Source: Enterovibrio gelatinilyticus
Lineage (GTDB): Bacteria; Pseudomonadota; Gammaproteobacteria; Enterobacterales; Vibrionaceae
NCBI RefSeq assembly: GCF_028683095.1
Contig: NZ_JAJUBC010000011.1
Coordinates: 1 to 64,000 of the forward strand
Direction: 5' to 3'
DNA: 64,000 nucleotides
The stretch's first letter is position 1, and each line of letters begins with the position of its first letter. This document shows positions 35,287 to 44,041 of this stretch, piece after piece. The position numbers were made by a program, and so were the translations under genes. The notes beneath the pieces were generated by a model. That model was not told the origin of the DNA. It saw only the letters and a program-made list of their open reading frames with translations, and ran no database searches.

Positions 35287-35425
35287 GTTTGTACTTCCTG
35301 AGTGTTTATAAATTCACCCACAGCACGGACAAGCGTCGCAATTGAACATTTCCTCAAGCACGCGATTCGTTGCCCTGTTATTCACAGAAGCAGGTATTCG
35401 CGCACTGGCTCTTGATAAGCCAAGA

Positions 35426-35535
35426 AAATGGCGGCCCCGCTGCCATAAGCTGTTACCTCTTTCTGGGTAATTGCCCTTAGACCGGAAGCTTTGCGTCCTG
35501 CTTTTTCAAGCAGTTTGCCGATAATTGTGGAACGG
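35426..35535 (-). ncRNA. GEMM-I cyclic-di-GMP riboswitch upstream of gbpA
   Basis: On the minus strand the conserved parts occur in order: GGCAAAC, hairpin CTGCTT-GAAA-AAGCAG with the GNRA tetraloop (35498-35513), GGACGCAAAGC (35488-35498), CCGG and CTAA of the tetraloop receptor, then hairpin ATGGC/GCCAT enclosing AGCGGGG. This matches the class I cyclic-di-GMP aptamer; the Vc1 example lies upstream of V. cholerae gbpA. It ends about 140 bases before the start codon. Confidence 0.92.
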
Positions 35536-35700
35536 TCGCAAGAGTATTCAGAAAATGCGCTGAGACAATCTTTTCCTGTATTGTTAGGGTTAATAGATCT
35601 ATATATGTGATATAAATCACACTAATATTAAGGCATAAAATATCTCATTGATGCCATATCGAACAATGCGATTAGAAACCATACTGCGCTGATTACAAAC

Positions 35701-35739
35701 AAAAAAGCCAGACATACTGGACAGAATGTCTGGCTTTCT
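35701..35739 (-). terminator. Leftward terminator of the antiporter-GNAT operon
   Basis: A perfect 12-base stem AAAGCCAGACAT/ATGTCTGGCTTT with a ten-base loop and six Ts on the minus strand, about 60 bases beyond the GNAT stop. Confidence 0.88.
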
Positions 35740-35800
35740 CATGTTGCTTTAGTTATTTATCAATGCCAAATCAGTGACACTGTCACTAACTTGTGGCTAA

Positions 35801-36280
35801 CTATAGCCACCTTTCCATTCGTAACAAGGTCCACGTTTCTCCGTTGAAGAACCGTGTTTTGGTCAGTTCAGGCAACACAACAAAACCCAACGAGGAATAG
35901 CAAGCAATCGCTGCTGTATTGTGTGCAAATACCGCTAATGAAACCTTATAGACTTTCGAGATCATCCGCGCTTGTTCCAACGCCAATTCCACCAGCCGAT
36001 ATCCCCAACCTTTGCCTCGGTGAGCGGGTGAAGCGACTAAAACTCGACACAGCCGATATTCGCTGTCAGACACACGAAACAGTTCTATGTAACCGATAGG
36101 CTCTTTATCATGTGTGAGCAAATACGGTTTTACTTCTTCACGTGCAATATGCTCGCAGATTTGCTCAGGCGTCAGTGGGAATGAGAACGTTGGCCCTCCC
36201 CACTGAAAATTCGCTTTTTCATTGGGGATCCATGCACAAAGTTGTGCCGCATCGCTTTCACTAAACGGCACAAGTTCCAT
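35801..36280 (-). CDS. GNAT family N-acetyltransferase
   Basis: A 159-residue acetyl-CoA-dependent transferase. The CoA-binding motif A is VLVASPAHRGKGWGYRLVELAL (Q/RxxGxG/A type) near residues 80-102, followed by VSLAVFAHNTAAIACYSSLGFV, the typical C-terminal element. The N terminus has ELVPFSESDAAQLCAWI. Its start overlaps the stop of the antiporter gene by one base, so it is the last gene of that operon. The substrate is unknown. Confidence 0.88.
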   Translation of the reverse strand: MELVPFSESDAAQLCAWIPNEKANFQWGGPTFSFPLTPEQICEHIAREEVKPYLLTHDKEPIGYIELFRVSDSEYRLCRVLVASPAHRGKGWGYRLVELALEQARMISKVYKVSLAVFAHNTAAIACYSSLGFVVLPELTKTRFFNGETWTLLRMERWL

Positions 36281-38256
36281 TATGCTGGCTTCTCGCTTCC
36301 AGAAAGATCATCCTCATCATCGACCACTTCATCTAACGGATGTTCGGTAAAGTCATCAAGATAGTCCTTCGGTGGTGGTGTCCACTCACGTTCACTCAAA
36401 CCATGCTTATCCATTCGGTCTTCATCCATGGAATCACGAATGGTTTCTTCCAGCTGAATAAACAGGTGCTGAAAGTGGTTATCATAAGCTTGTGTTTCTT
36501 CACCACCCATCCAAGACTCATACAACATCTCCGAACTGCTCGCTTCTAGACGCAGATACTTCGCTTTTTGCTGCTCCACCAAGAATGGGTGAATACCCAG
36601 ACAACGTAAAGAGGTTGCGCCCACTTCAAGGGCTGAGTGGAAGGTTTCCTTCTCAACATAATCCGCACCTGCCGCTCTCAGCATGTACGCGTGCCCACGG
36701 TCAAACGCGCGCGCGATGATCTTCACGTTTGGATAAGTATGTTTTACGTACTTCACCAGCTCAATGGTGGTTTCTTGATTATCCATTGAAACAATCAACA
36801 ACGACGCTTCTTCGATACCCGCGGTATGTAGCAAGTCAGGTCGCGTCGCATCTCCAAAGTAACTCTTAATATTGATTTGGCGCAGGTTCTCAACTTGTGT
36901 GGCTTCGTAATCAAGAACAACAGTTTTCACGCCGTTAGCAGTTAGTAAGCGGTTAACCACCTGACCAAAACGACCGACACCTGCAATAATGGCTGTGCCT
37001 TGCTCATCAATTTCATCCGCTTCGCGATCATTCGAGGCTTTCTCGTAGCGCGGCAAGATTACTTTGTCATACAAGATAAATAGCCCGGGTGTTAGGAACA
37101 TAGAGATCGCAACCACCAGCGAAAGCAACTGCGCGATGTCCATTGGTAACACATGGTTTTGGGTCGTAAAGCTCAGGAGAACAAAGCCAAATTCACCCGC
37201 TTGTGCAAGGCTTAACGCGAACAACCAACGGCTGCTACCTTTGATTTTGAAGATAAAGCTCAGTAGCAATAAAATGAGGGCTTTCAGTACCATCAATCCA
37301 ATAGTGAGGCCGATGATCAACAAGAAGTCTTCGAACAAAATACCAAAGTTGATGCCAGCCCCTACCGTGATAAAGAAAAGCCCCAACAACAGGCCTTTAA
37401 ACGGCTCGATATTTGATTCCAATTCATGGCGGAATTCGCTGTTTGCTAAGATAACGCCCGCAAGGAATGTACCCAGTGCTGGCGACAAACCGACAAGACT
37501 CATCAACGCGGCGATACCAATCACCAGCATTAATGCGGTAGCAGTGAAGATTTCACGAAGGCCGGAACTGGCAACAAAGCGGAATAATGGACGGCTCAAG
37601 AAATGCCCACCAACCACAACTCCCGCGATGGTACCCGTGATCACTAGGCCCATCGCCCAGCCCGGCAAGCCCGCCACTAAGCTCATTTCTTCATGGTGTT
37701 CCGCCGCGTTAGCTGCTGCCGATTGCGCAGCTGCCACTAACTCAGGCAATGCCAGCAGTGGAATAAACGCTAACATCGGGATAACAGCAATATCTTGAAA
37801 CAGCAGCACAGAGAAAGCATTACGTCCGCCTTCTGTCTTTGTCAGCCCTTTTTCATTAAAGGTTTGAAGCACGATAGCGGTTGAAGAAAGCGCGAAGATC
37901 AAGCCAATCGCCAGTGCGATACTCCACTGCAAGCTAAAGGCGAGTGCTATGCCCATCACGGCCACAGTCGTTAAACCCACTTGTAAACCGCCCAATCCCA
38001 TTAGGCGATTACGCATGGCCCAAAGCATTTTTGGCTCAAGCTCCAAGCCGACCAAAAACAGCATCATGACGACACCAAATTCCGCGAAATGCTGAATGGT
38101 CGTGGTTTCATCACCGACAAGGCCAACAACAGGGCCAATGACCACACCCGCAATGAGATAACCCAACACTGAGCCTAAGCCAAGACGTTTTGCAATTGGC
38201 ACTGCGATAACAGCAGCGACCAAGTAAATGAAGGCTTGTAGAAATATACCCGTCAT
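36280..38256 (-). CDS. CPA2 family monovalent cation:proton antiporter, KefB/KefC-like
   Basis: A 658-residue inner-membrane protein. About 12 membrane segments (residues 1-400) form the Na/H-exchanger domain, with RLGLGSVLGYLIAGVVIGP at the start and GTFLAGVILANSEFRHELESNIEPFKGLLLGLFFITVG in the core. A cytoplasmic RCK/TrkA-N domain follows from about residue 410 (GTAIIAGVGRFGQVVNRLL, nucleotide-binding GxGxxG). An acidic tail (DEVVDDEDDLSG) ends it. Kef systems release potassium to acidify the cell on electrophile exposure. The adjacent flavodoxin-fold gene overlaps its start by four bases, as in kefG-kefB. Confidence 0.92.
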   Translation of the reverse strand: MTGIFLQAFIYLVAAVIAVPIAKRLGLGSVLGYLIAGVVIGPVVGLVGDETTTIQHFAEFGVVMMLFLVGLELEPKMLWAMRNRLMGLGGLQVGLTTVAVMGIALAFSLQWSIALAIGLIFALSSTAIVLQTFNEKGLTKTEGGRNAFSVLLFQDIAVIPMLAFIPLLALPELVAAAQSAAANAAEHHEEMSLVAGLPGWAMGLVITGTIAGVVVGGHFLSRPLFRFVASSGLREIFTATALMLVIGIAALMSLVGLSPALGTFLAGVILANSEFRHELESNIEPFKGLLLGLFFITVGAGINFGILFEDFLLIIGLTIGLMVLKALILLLLSFIFKIKGSSRWLFALSLAQAGEFGFVLLSFTTQNHVLPMDIAQLLSLVVAISMFLTPGLFILYDKVILPRYEKASNDREADEIDEQGTAIIAGVGRFGQVVNRLLTANGVKTVVLDYEATQVENLRQINIKSYFGDATRPDLLHTAGIEEASLLIVSMDNQETTIELVKYVKHTYPNVKIIARAFDRGHAYMLRAAGADYVEKETFHSALEVGATSLRCLGIHPFLVEQQKAKYLRLEASSSEMLYESWMGGEETQAYDNHFQHLFIQLEETIRDSMDEDRMDKHGLSEREWTPPPKDYLDDFTEHPLDEVVDDEDDLSGSEKPA

Positions 38257-38906
38257 GACGTCGCTCCTTTCATCATGGTGCTGAGGTTCGCCGCCGTCAC
38301 TTTTTCACGTTTCGCGACAACATCTAGATCCAGCGTGTCATTCACCAACGCCGTTAACAATTGGCGATAGCCTTCGGTATGGCTGGTAACTTTCCCGTCT
38401 TCCGCCGCTGTGCGAGAACCGAATAGCGAATACGGTGCCATATAACGCATACCCACCAAATTCGACATTTGCTCTAAGGGATGCAACAGTTCGCGAATTT
38501 TAAAGTGGTTATAGCCGTCAGCTTTATAGAACTCTTCTTTACCACCGGCGGAAATTGCGCACATGAAAGTTTTACCATGAAGTGCAGTTCCTTTTGAACC
38601 ATAAGCAAAACCGTATTCTAAGACCAGATCCTGCCACTCTTTCAAAATTGACGGTGTCGAATACCAGTACAATGGAAATTGAAAAATCACGATGTCATTC
38701 GCTATCAAGCGTTTTTGCTCGCGATCTATATCAATGTGCAACGTCGGGTATTCGGCGTAAAGGTCGACAGCCGTTACGCCTTCTGCCTGCTTTGCAACAT
38801 TAAACAAAGGGGCATTCACTTCCGAACGACGCAGCGAAGGATGTGCGAATAGCACCAGCACCTTTTTGGGCGTGATGTTAGCGTCATTGTTTTTGTCGTT
38901 TTCCAT
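38253..38906 (-). CDS. Flavodoxin-like NAD(P)H oxidoreductase, KefF/KefG-type ancillary protein
   Basis: A 217-residue soluble protein of the NQO1/MdaB/Kef-ancillary family. KVLVLFAHPSLRRSEVNAPLF at the start binds flavin phosphate, and IVIFQFPLYWYSTPSILKEWQDLVLEYGFAYG is the family signature. GKTFMCAISAGGKEEFY is the second FMN-contact loop. ATG 38906 is chosen for AAGGA six bases upstream. Overlap with the antiporter gene suggests it activates the channel-like antiporter, possibly while reducing quinones. Confidence 0.9.
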   Translation of the reverse strand: MENDKNNDANITPKKVLVLFAHPSLRRSEVNAPLFNVAKQAEGVTAVDLYAEYPTLHIDIDREQKRLIANDIVIFQFPLYWYSTPSILKEWQDLVLEYGFAYGSKGTALHGKTFMCAISAGGKEEFYKADGYNHFKIRELLHPLEQMSNLVGMRYMAPYSLFGSRTAAEDGKVTSHTEGYRQLLTALVNDTLDLDVVAKREKVTAANLSTMMKGATS

Positions 38907-38992
38907 GTCTTGTCCTTTCTCCATCACGCTTAACGTCTATTGGTCTCGGTTTACTTATAAGAAAAATAGTCGTCATTGTGATCAGGGGTTAA

Positions 38993-39352
38993 CTAAACCC
39001 CATGTTCTTCTGTCCAGTCTCTCAGCTTTTCCAACACACAAAGTGCGGAACGGCCAAAATCCGTGATTTCATAGCTCACAGCAATCGGTCGTGTACTCAG
39101 TACGTTTCGATTAACCAAGCCGTATTGCTCCATTTCCTTGAGCCGTTGATCGACCATTTTTTTACTCGCACCGCCCAACTGGCGGCAGAGATCGTTAAAT
39201 CTTACGGGTTCATCTTTTAGATGCCACAAGATAGACGCCTTCCATTTTCCACCGATAATGCGCATGCCACGCTCTATCGGGCACGGTTCTAAGCAAGTGG
39301 TAAGTTTCTTTTTTCCTGTTGTAGCAGCAGGCGCTGTTTTATTGCTTTCCAT
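38993..39352 (-). CDS. HxlR family transcriptional regulator
   Basis: A 119-residue winged-helix dimer. The family pattern is CLEPCPIERGMRIIGGKWKASILWHL, followed by RFNDLCRQLGGASKKMVDQRLKEMEQYGLVNR and YEITDFGRSAL. Cys20 and Cys24 precede the first helix. HxlR relatives such as YodB, QorR and HypR use an N-terminal cysteine to sense electrophiles or oxidants, so a thiol sensor is likely. It lies 86 bases upstream of the Kef-type operon on the same strand. A palindrome 49 bases upstream recurs before the peroxiredoxin-like gene. Confidence 0.9.
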   Translation of the reverse strand: MESNKTAPAATTGKKKLTTCLEPCPIERGMRIIGGKWKASILWHLKDEPVRFNDLCRQLGGASKKMVDQRLKEMEQYGLVNRNVLSTRPIAVSYEITDFGRSALCVLEKLRDWTEEHGV

Positions 39353-39400
39353 TTTCCACGCATACCTTCAAGGTCACTTTCATGCTTCGCCAAACAAATA

Positions 39401-39415
39401 GTTACTTAAAGTAAC
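39401..39415. promoter_or_regulatory. Candidate HxlR operator, site 1
   Basis: GTTACTTAAAGTAAC is a 7-1-7 palindrome 49 bases upstream of the hxlR start. The following CCTGGT is also shared with site 2. It predicts autoregulation. Confidence 0.6.
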
Positions 39416-39636
39416 CTGGTAAATATATGTAACTGATGGTAACAAAGCACCTGCGCATTTTTCAACCGCACCCAATTTGAGATTGTATTAATCCATATAG
39501 GCACTAAAACCAGATAGCTCGAATAAAGTCAGAGAGTTATATCGATTTTTTTAGATAAGTGTCGTAGCAAAAATAGGACTGATGAAAAAAGAACTAATTT
39601 AGACTTTTATTGGATACAGGCTATCAAGCAGACATG

Positions 39637-39668
39637 TACCCAAACAACCTGAAGATGCAAGATTCAGG
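39637..39668. repeat. Copy B of the dispersed palindromic element (single arm)
   Basis: Begins TACCCAAACAACCTGAAGATGC and continues into a GATTCAG end, matching one arm of copy A at 13912-13998. The inverted partner arm is missing. Confidence 0.8.
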
Positions 39669-39739
39669 GAAACAGCGAATAAACGACGGGAATCATTACT
39701 TTTGGATCAGCCAAAGAAATTGGCAAAAAAAGTCACTAG

Positions 39740-39754
39740 GTTACTTAAAGTATA
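39740..39754. promoter_or_regulatory. Candidate HxlR operator, site 2
   Basis: The core TTACTTAAAGTA is identical to site 1 and both sites end in CTGGT. It lies about 110 bases before the peroxiredoxin-like start. It predicts control by the same HxlR protein. Confidence 0.6.
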
Positions 39755-39864
39755 CTGGTTGACAGTGACTCGATTCGGCAACAAAGTAACTATTGAAAAC
39801 TAACGAAGTCATGCTGCAAAAACTCAGGATTCCGACAATAGCGAGACAAACTGGGAGTATAACC

Positions 39865-40404
39865 ATGAGCTATACCAACAAACTGCAAGCGGGTGGTGCA
39901 TTCCCGAGCATCACACTGTCAGATCTGGATGGCAATGCACACACCTTGGGCAAACCGCGTGAGGGGGCGACATGGCAAATGGTGGTTGTCTATCGAGGTC
40001 GCCATTGTCCCTTGTGTACCAAGTACCTCAATCAACTCGAAACATTCAAGTCATCCCTCACGAATATTGGTGTAGATATTCTCGCGGTTTCCGGCGATAG
40101 CAAAGCACAGCTAGAAGAACACCTGTCACGCGTGGATGTATCATTTCCATTTGTTTTTGGCCTACACGAAGCGCAAATGCGTGAGTTAGGCTTGTATATT
40201 TCAGTACCGCGCTCAGAACAAGAAACTGACCACAACTTTGCCGAACCTGGGCTGTTTGTGATAAACCAACAAGACACTGTCCAAGTCGTTGATATTGCCA
40301 ACAATCCGTTCTCTCGACCAGATTTACAGACCCTAGTAAACGGTCTGACTTGGATTCGTAACCCTGACAATAACTACCCCATCCGTGGTACAGCGCCTTA
40401 TTAA
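39865..40404 (+). CDS. Peroxiredoxin-like (AhpC/TSA-type redoxin) protein
   Basis: A 179-residue thioredoxin-fold protein. It begins MSYTNKLQAGGAFPSITLSDLDGN. The redox centre is VVYRGRHCPLCTKYLNQLE, a CxxC in place of the usual peroxiredoxin TxxC, and DILAVSGDSKAQLEEHL matches the peroxiredoxin core. ATG 39865 has GGGAG seven bases upstream. It is divergent from hxlR with a matching operator in front. It probably reduces peroxides or disulfides in the cytoplasm; there is no signal peptide. Confidence 0.87.
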   Translation: MSYTNKLQAGGAFPSITLSDLDGNAHTLGKPREGATWQMVVVYRGRHCPLCTKYLNQLETFKSSLTNIGVDILAVSGDSKAQLEEHLSRVDVSFPFVFGLHEAQMRELGLYISVPRSEQETDHNFAEPGLFVINQQDTVQVVDIANNPFSRPDLQTLVNGLTWIRNPDNNYPIRGTAPY

Positions 40405-40449
40405 TGCCGCTCAAACTGCATTTATGACGTAACGCGTTTTAAAGCAAAG

Positions 40450-40480
40450 AAAAGGGGCTCTGCTATGCGCCCCTTTTTTT
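40450..40480. terminator. Bidirectional rho-independent terminator
   Basis: The stem AAAAGGGGC/GCCCCTTTT is followed by a T tract. It lies between the rightward peroxiredoxin-like gene and the leftward LysE gene. Confidence 0.88.
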
Positions 40481-40517
40481 ATTGTTAATATGCAGCATCA
40501 ATGACCGCCTTCATCCA

Positions 40518-41150
40518 TTACTTAGTTGAGCTGGTGAACAGTAGCTTCAGGCCAAACACCAACATCACTGACCCCAACACCCTATCTACCCAATGCCCTA
40601 TTTTTTTGAATTTGGCTTGAACTGCTGGCTTGGAAAGTACGAGCGCAACAGAACCAAACCAGACCATCTGGATAAACATCATCCACGCACCCAACAATGA
40701 AAGCTCGATGATTGGCATATTTGGTGATAACACAAGAGTAAAAACAGAAAGGAAATAGAGAGGCGCTTTCGGGTTCAGTGCGTTGCACACAAATCCCATA
40801 GAGATCAGTTTACCCGCAGAACGTGGCTTTACATCGGCCTGTTGTACATCATCCCCCACCGATGCTTTGCTACGAATGCCTTTCCAGCCTAAATAAATCA
40901 AGTAAGCAGCTGCCAGATACTTCATCACAGATAAAATCGCAGATGACTCACTAATCACTGTTGCCAATCCAATGGAGGAATAAATAATGTGAACGGAAAG
41001 GCCAAGCGCAATACCAAGGCTGACGAGCAAGCCAGCACGACGACCATGCACCAGCGACTGCTGAGACACCATCACAAAATCTGGCCCTGGCGAGGCAGCC
41101 CCCAACAAATGTACCAATGTTAACGTCAAAAATGCTTGGTAAAATTCCAT
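40518..41150 (-). CDS. LysE/RhtB family exporter
   Basis: A 210-residue membrane protein with about six membrane segments. The hallmark GAASPGPDFVMVSQQSLVHGRRAGLLVSLGIALG is at residues 16-49, and NALNPKAPLYFLSVFTLVL near 125. ATG 41150 is chosen with GGGG upstream. Third LysE-type gene in the window; its sequence differs from the others. Divergent from the DCC protein gene. The substrate is probably an amino acid. Confidence 0.88.
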   Translation of the reverse strand: MEFYQAFLTLTLVHLLGAASPGPDFVMVSQQSLVHGRRAGLLVSLGIALGLSVHIIYSSIGLATVISESSAILSVMKYLAAAYLIYLGWKGIRSKASVGDDVQQADVKPRSAGKLISMGFVCNALNPKAPLYFLSVFTLVLSPNMPIIELSLLGAWMMFIQMVWFGSVALVLSKPAVQAKFKKIGHWVDRVLGSVMLVFGLKLLFTSSTK

Positions 41151-41257
41151 GTCGTCACCCCTTATGATTATTTCTTGTTCAACGAGTGATATTCTGTCAA
41201 TCCGAATTGAATTCAACGCCGTATCATTTTTTATTGCACTCTACAGGAGCTTATTGG

Positions 41258-41710
41258 ATGACGCTCACAATTTTCTATGATGGCAGTTGCCCACTTTGTG
41301 TGGCAGAAATGGATCAGCTTCGCACATTCAACACTAAACACCTTCTAAGTTTTGAAGATATTCTCGCGCCGGATTTTCAATCGCGTTATCCAGCTATCGA
41401 TCCCGCTGCAGCAAGCAACATTCTTCACGCCATCCTTCACGATAACGACTCTCTCACGAAAGAAAACAGTCAGTTACTGCTGGGTTTAGACGTCACCCAC
41501 AAAGCGTGGTCTTTGGTGGGTAAAAAACGCTGGATTGCGGTGTTACGTTGGCCTGTTATTCGTTGGTTTGCCGATCACGCATATTTGTACTTTGCTCGTA
41601 ACCGTTACCGCATTTCTTATCTTTTTACGGGACAATCTCGCTGCAAGCCCTGCTCAAAAGGTAAATGCGACATTGGCGGTAAAGCGACGCAAAATTCATC
41701 AACCCAATAA
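41258..41710 (+). CDS. DCC family thiol-disulfide oxidoreductase-like protein (DUF393)
   Basis: A 150-residue protein starting MTLTIFYDGSCPLCVAEMDQL, the DxxCPxC signature of the DCC family with a thioredoxin-like CxxC at residues 11-14. The middle has the family segment HAILHDNDS. The C-terminal end adds two further close cysteine pairs (SRCKPCSKGKCDIGG), a possible metal site. AGGAG precedes ATG 41258. Function in this family is poorly known. Confidence 0.88.
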   Translation: MTLTIFYDGSCPLCVAEMDQLRTFNTKHLLSFEDILAPDFQSRYPAIDPAAASNILHAILHDNDSLTKENSQLLLGLDVTHKAWSLVGKKRWIAVLRWPVIRWFADHAYLYFARNRYRISYLFTGQSRCKPCSKGKCDIGGKATQNSSTQ

Positions 41711-41934
41711 ATGGGTCACTGAGCATTCATTTAATGACACCGCAACAACCCCTAAATGCTACCTTCACCGCCGTTAGCATCGATAAAACATACAATTACG
41801 GTAACAATCATTCTATTGACTAATCGATAAATTAGTCGCACCATCGTCAGCAATATAGATGTCGTAAATTTGAGACACGCCTAATTGCCGCTCAAAATTG
41901 CCGATTCACTTCAACTTCAAATTTTCAAGATCAA

Positions 41935-42636
41935 ATGAAGACCACTGATTCTCTTTCTCCTTCCGTCTTTTTACCGACGATTCCGGTAGGCACGGCACTC
42001 ACGTTTGAGTTGAGATATAAAGATAACCATAAAGCGTTTGGCGGCACGTCACGTCTCATTGGGTATCGTGATAAAAAATACATGCTATTAGAAACACCTG
42101 CCGACCCTGAACTCGGGAAACTACTTCTTGAACCTGCAGATTGGGAAGTGGTTATTCGTGGGCTTTCATCTTCTCGCTATGGCGAGATCTTCGCGTTACG
42201 ATCCCATATTCTCAGCGTAATGCATCGACCTGAAAAGATGCTCGCCATTGCCATCCCTAGCTCTGTTAGCATCCATAGAATGCGAAGATTTGCTCGCTAT
42301 ACCGTGTCACGAATAGTCAAACTTGCCATTAACGGTCGAAATACATTGGCCAAACTTGCAGATTTCTCGCTCGGAGGATGTGCCATTAGGATATCGAATA
42401 GCCAGTTTGTCGACAAAGGCGAAAGCGTGCGTTTTAGCATCAGTAACTTGCTGGATGAAACTGTCTATTTCAACGGAACGGTCGCCTCTGTGAGTAGCAG
42501 TGGTGAAGGTATTCAGTTAGGTATAACATTCAATGATGAACGAACCCATCAATCACGCGACGTGCTTGCTAGGCTCATTTTGTCCACCGAACTTGATGCA
42601 ACAAACTCGACTAGCGATATATCTACCGTGGCTTAA
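41935..42636 (+). CDS. PilZ domain protein, YcgR-like cyclic-di-GMP receptor
   Basis: A 233-residue soluble protein. The N-terminal YcgR-like domain covers about residues 15-115 (VGTALTFELRYKDN, SRLIGYRDKKYMLLETP). The PilZ domain follows, with RRFARYT as the RxxxR motif near residue 122 and ADFSLGGCAIR as the (D/N)xSxxG motif near 146, which together bind cyclic-di-GMP. Such proteins regulate motility or exopolysaccharide secretion. It stands alone with 224 bases upstream. Confidence 0.9.
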   Translation: MKTTDSLSPSVFLPTIPVGTALTFELRYKDNHKAFGGTSRLIGYRDKKYMLLETPADPELGKLLLEPADWEVVIRGLSSSRYGEIFALRSHILSVMHRPEKMLAIAIPSSVSIHRMRRFARYTVSRIVKLAINGRNTLAKLADFSLGGCAIRISNSQFVDKGESVRFSISNLLDETVYFNGTVASVSSSGEGIQLGITFNDERTHQSRDVLARLILSTELDATNSTSDISTVA

Positions 42637-42675
42637 CGTTTTTACTCTCATCCACGCACAAAACAGGAAGTTAGA

Positions 42676-43968
42676 ATGCAAAATTCTTTCATAGACGATG
42701 GCTTACTCTTTCGTCAGCATCACTTTGATTTACCACTAAATTACAATAACAAAAGCGGCAAAACGATAAAGGTATTTGCACGTGAAGTGGTTAATTTGGA
42801 CAGTGACAATGCTTCACTTCCTTGGTTGGTTTATTTTCAAGGTGGTCCAGGCTTCCCTTCTCCGCGCCCCGAAGGAAAAAGTGGATGGCTCAAACGTGCC
42901 TTGCAAGAATATCGTGTTCTTTTGTTAGACCAGCGAGGTACAGGCCTTAGCACCCCCCTTACTCACGAAACCCTTGCGCATTTCAGTCCTACTGCCCAAG
43001 CCGATTACATCTCACATTTTCGCGCTGACAACATTATTCGTGACGCAGAAGCCATTCGCGAAAAGCTCGGCGTCGATACGTGGTCTATTTTAGGGCAAAG
43101 CTTTGGCGGGTTTTGCGCGCTCACTTACTTGTCTTTCGCACCGAGTAGCCTGTCTCGCGTTTATATCACAGGCGGTGTCCCTTCTCTTAAGCGTCCTGCA
43201 GATGATGTTTATCGCGCCACCTATCAGCGCGTGCTGGACAAGAATACGGCGTTCTTCGCTCAGTTCCCAAGTGCCCAGCAACGTTGTATTGAGATTGCTG
43301 ATTATTTAGCCGCAAACGATGTCAGTTTACCTAACGGCCAAACGTTCACCGTAGAGCAGTTCCAACTGATCGGCATCAACCTAGGTCGAAGTGGCGCTAA
43401 CTTGCCCATGTACTATCTGTTAGAAGATGCATTTGTTGAAACAGCCCAGGGAAAATACCTAAGCTATGCCTTCTTAAATGCCATGCTGACTGAGCAGAGC
43501 CATCAAACCAACCCAATTTACGCCTTCTTACATGAACCGATATACAACCAAGGTGACGCATCCACTTGGTCTGCCCATCGTGTGCGTAATGAGCACTTCA
43601 CTGCATTCAACTACGAAGATGGCAAACCCTTCTTATTTACCGGTGAAATGGTCTATCCGTGGATGTTCGACCAAATGAAGACCTTAACGCCATTAAAAGC
43701 GGCGGCCGACATTCTTGCATCCAAAAGCGATTGGCCAGCACTTTATGACCTAGAAACATTGGCTAAGAATACCGTACCCGTCACGTGCGCTGTTTATGCA
43801 GACGATATGTATGTCGAAATGGATTATTCACGTGAAACGCTTAAGGGAATTCCCAACAGTCGCGCTTGGATCACGAACGAGTATGAACACAATGGCCTTC
43901 GAGCGGATGGAGAGAGAATTCTAGGTAAGTTGATAGATATGGGTGAGCAGATCGCCAATCTTCCATGA
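42676..43968 (+). CDS. Alpha/beta hydrolase, proline iminopeptidase-like (S33)
   Basis: A 430-residue cytoplasmic serine hydrolase. Family segments: VYFQGGPGFPSPRP (oxyanion HGGPG-like), LLDQRGTGLSTPL, nucleophile elbow GQSFGGFCALTYL near residue 140, and the late acid/base elements YADDMYVEMDYSRETL and ITNEYEHNGLRADG with the catalytic His. The length suits the larger prolyl-aminopeptidase group that removes N-terminal proline. It lies 40 bases after the PilZ gene and could be co-transcribed. Confidence 0.9.
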   Translation: MQNSFIDDGLLFRQHHFDLPLNYNNKSGKTIKVFAREVVNLDSDNASLPWLVYFQGGPGFPSPRPEGKSGWLKRALQEYRVLLLDQRGTGLSTPLTHETLAHFSPTAQADYISHFRADNIIRDAEAIREKLGVDTWSILGQSFGGFCALTYLSFAPSSLSRVYITGGVPSLKRPADDVYRATYQRVLDKNTAFFAQFPSAQQRCIEIADYLAANDVSLPNGQTFTVEQFQLIGINLGRSGANLPMYYLLEDAFVETAQGKYLSYAFLNAMLTEQSHQTNPIYAFLHEPIYNQGDASTWSAHRVRNEHFTAFNYEDGKPFLFTGEMVYPWMFDQMKTLTPLKAAADILASKSDWPALYDLETLAKNTVPVTCAVYADDMYVEMDYSRETLKGIPNSRAWITNEYEHNGLRADGERILGKLIDMGEQIANLP

Positions 43969-44006
43969 TTGCTATTTGTTGAAACACCATTTTTGACGAG
44001 ACAAGG

Positions 44007-44031
44007 CCCAAGCAATACAACACTGCTTGGG
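44007..44031 (+). terminator. Probable terminator of the peptidase gene
   Basis: The stem CCCAAGCA/TGCTTGGG with a nine-base loop is followed by TCTTTC. It lies between convergent genes. The T tract is short, so the site is only probable. Confidence 0.55.
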
Positions 44032-44041
44032 TCTTTCACCT

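Larger units (their letters stand above)
35287..35800. other. gbpA leader and flanking intergenic sequence
   Basis: This stretch holds the gbpA ribosome site (CAGGAAG), the riboswitch, an AT-rich promoter region near 35580-35680 and the leftward terminator at 35701-35739. A TGGCT/AGCCA hairpin at about 35405-35422 follows the aptamer and may belong to the expression platform. Confidence 0.5.
39353..39864. other. Divergent intergenic region between hxlR and the peroxiredoxin-like gene
   Basis: About 510 bases with two copies of a palindromic operator (39401 and 39740) and one copy of the dispersed repeat (39637-39668). A frame from about 39793 in phase with the peroxiredoxin lacks a ribosome site. 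No other gene is seen. Confidence 0.55.

Noticed and set aside
37064..37798. A 244-codon plus-strand frame opposite the antiporter gene
   Set aside because: It is antisense to a clear membrane-protein gene with strong family motifs and has no ribosome site or recognisable domain.
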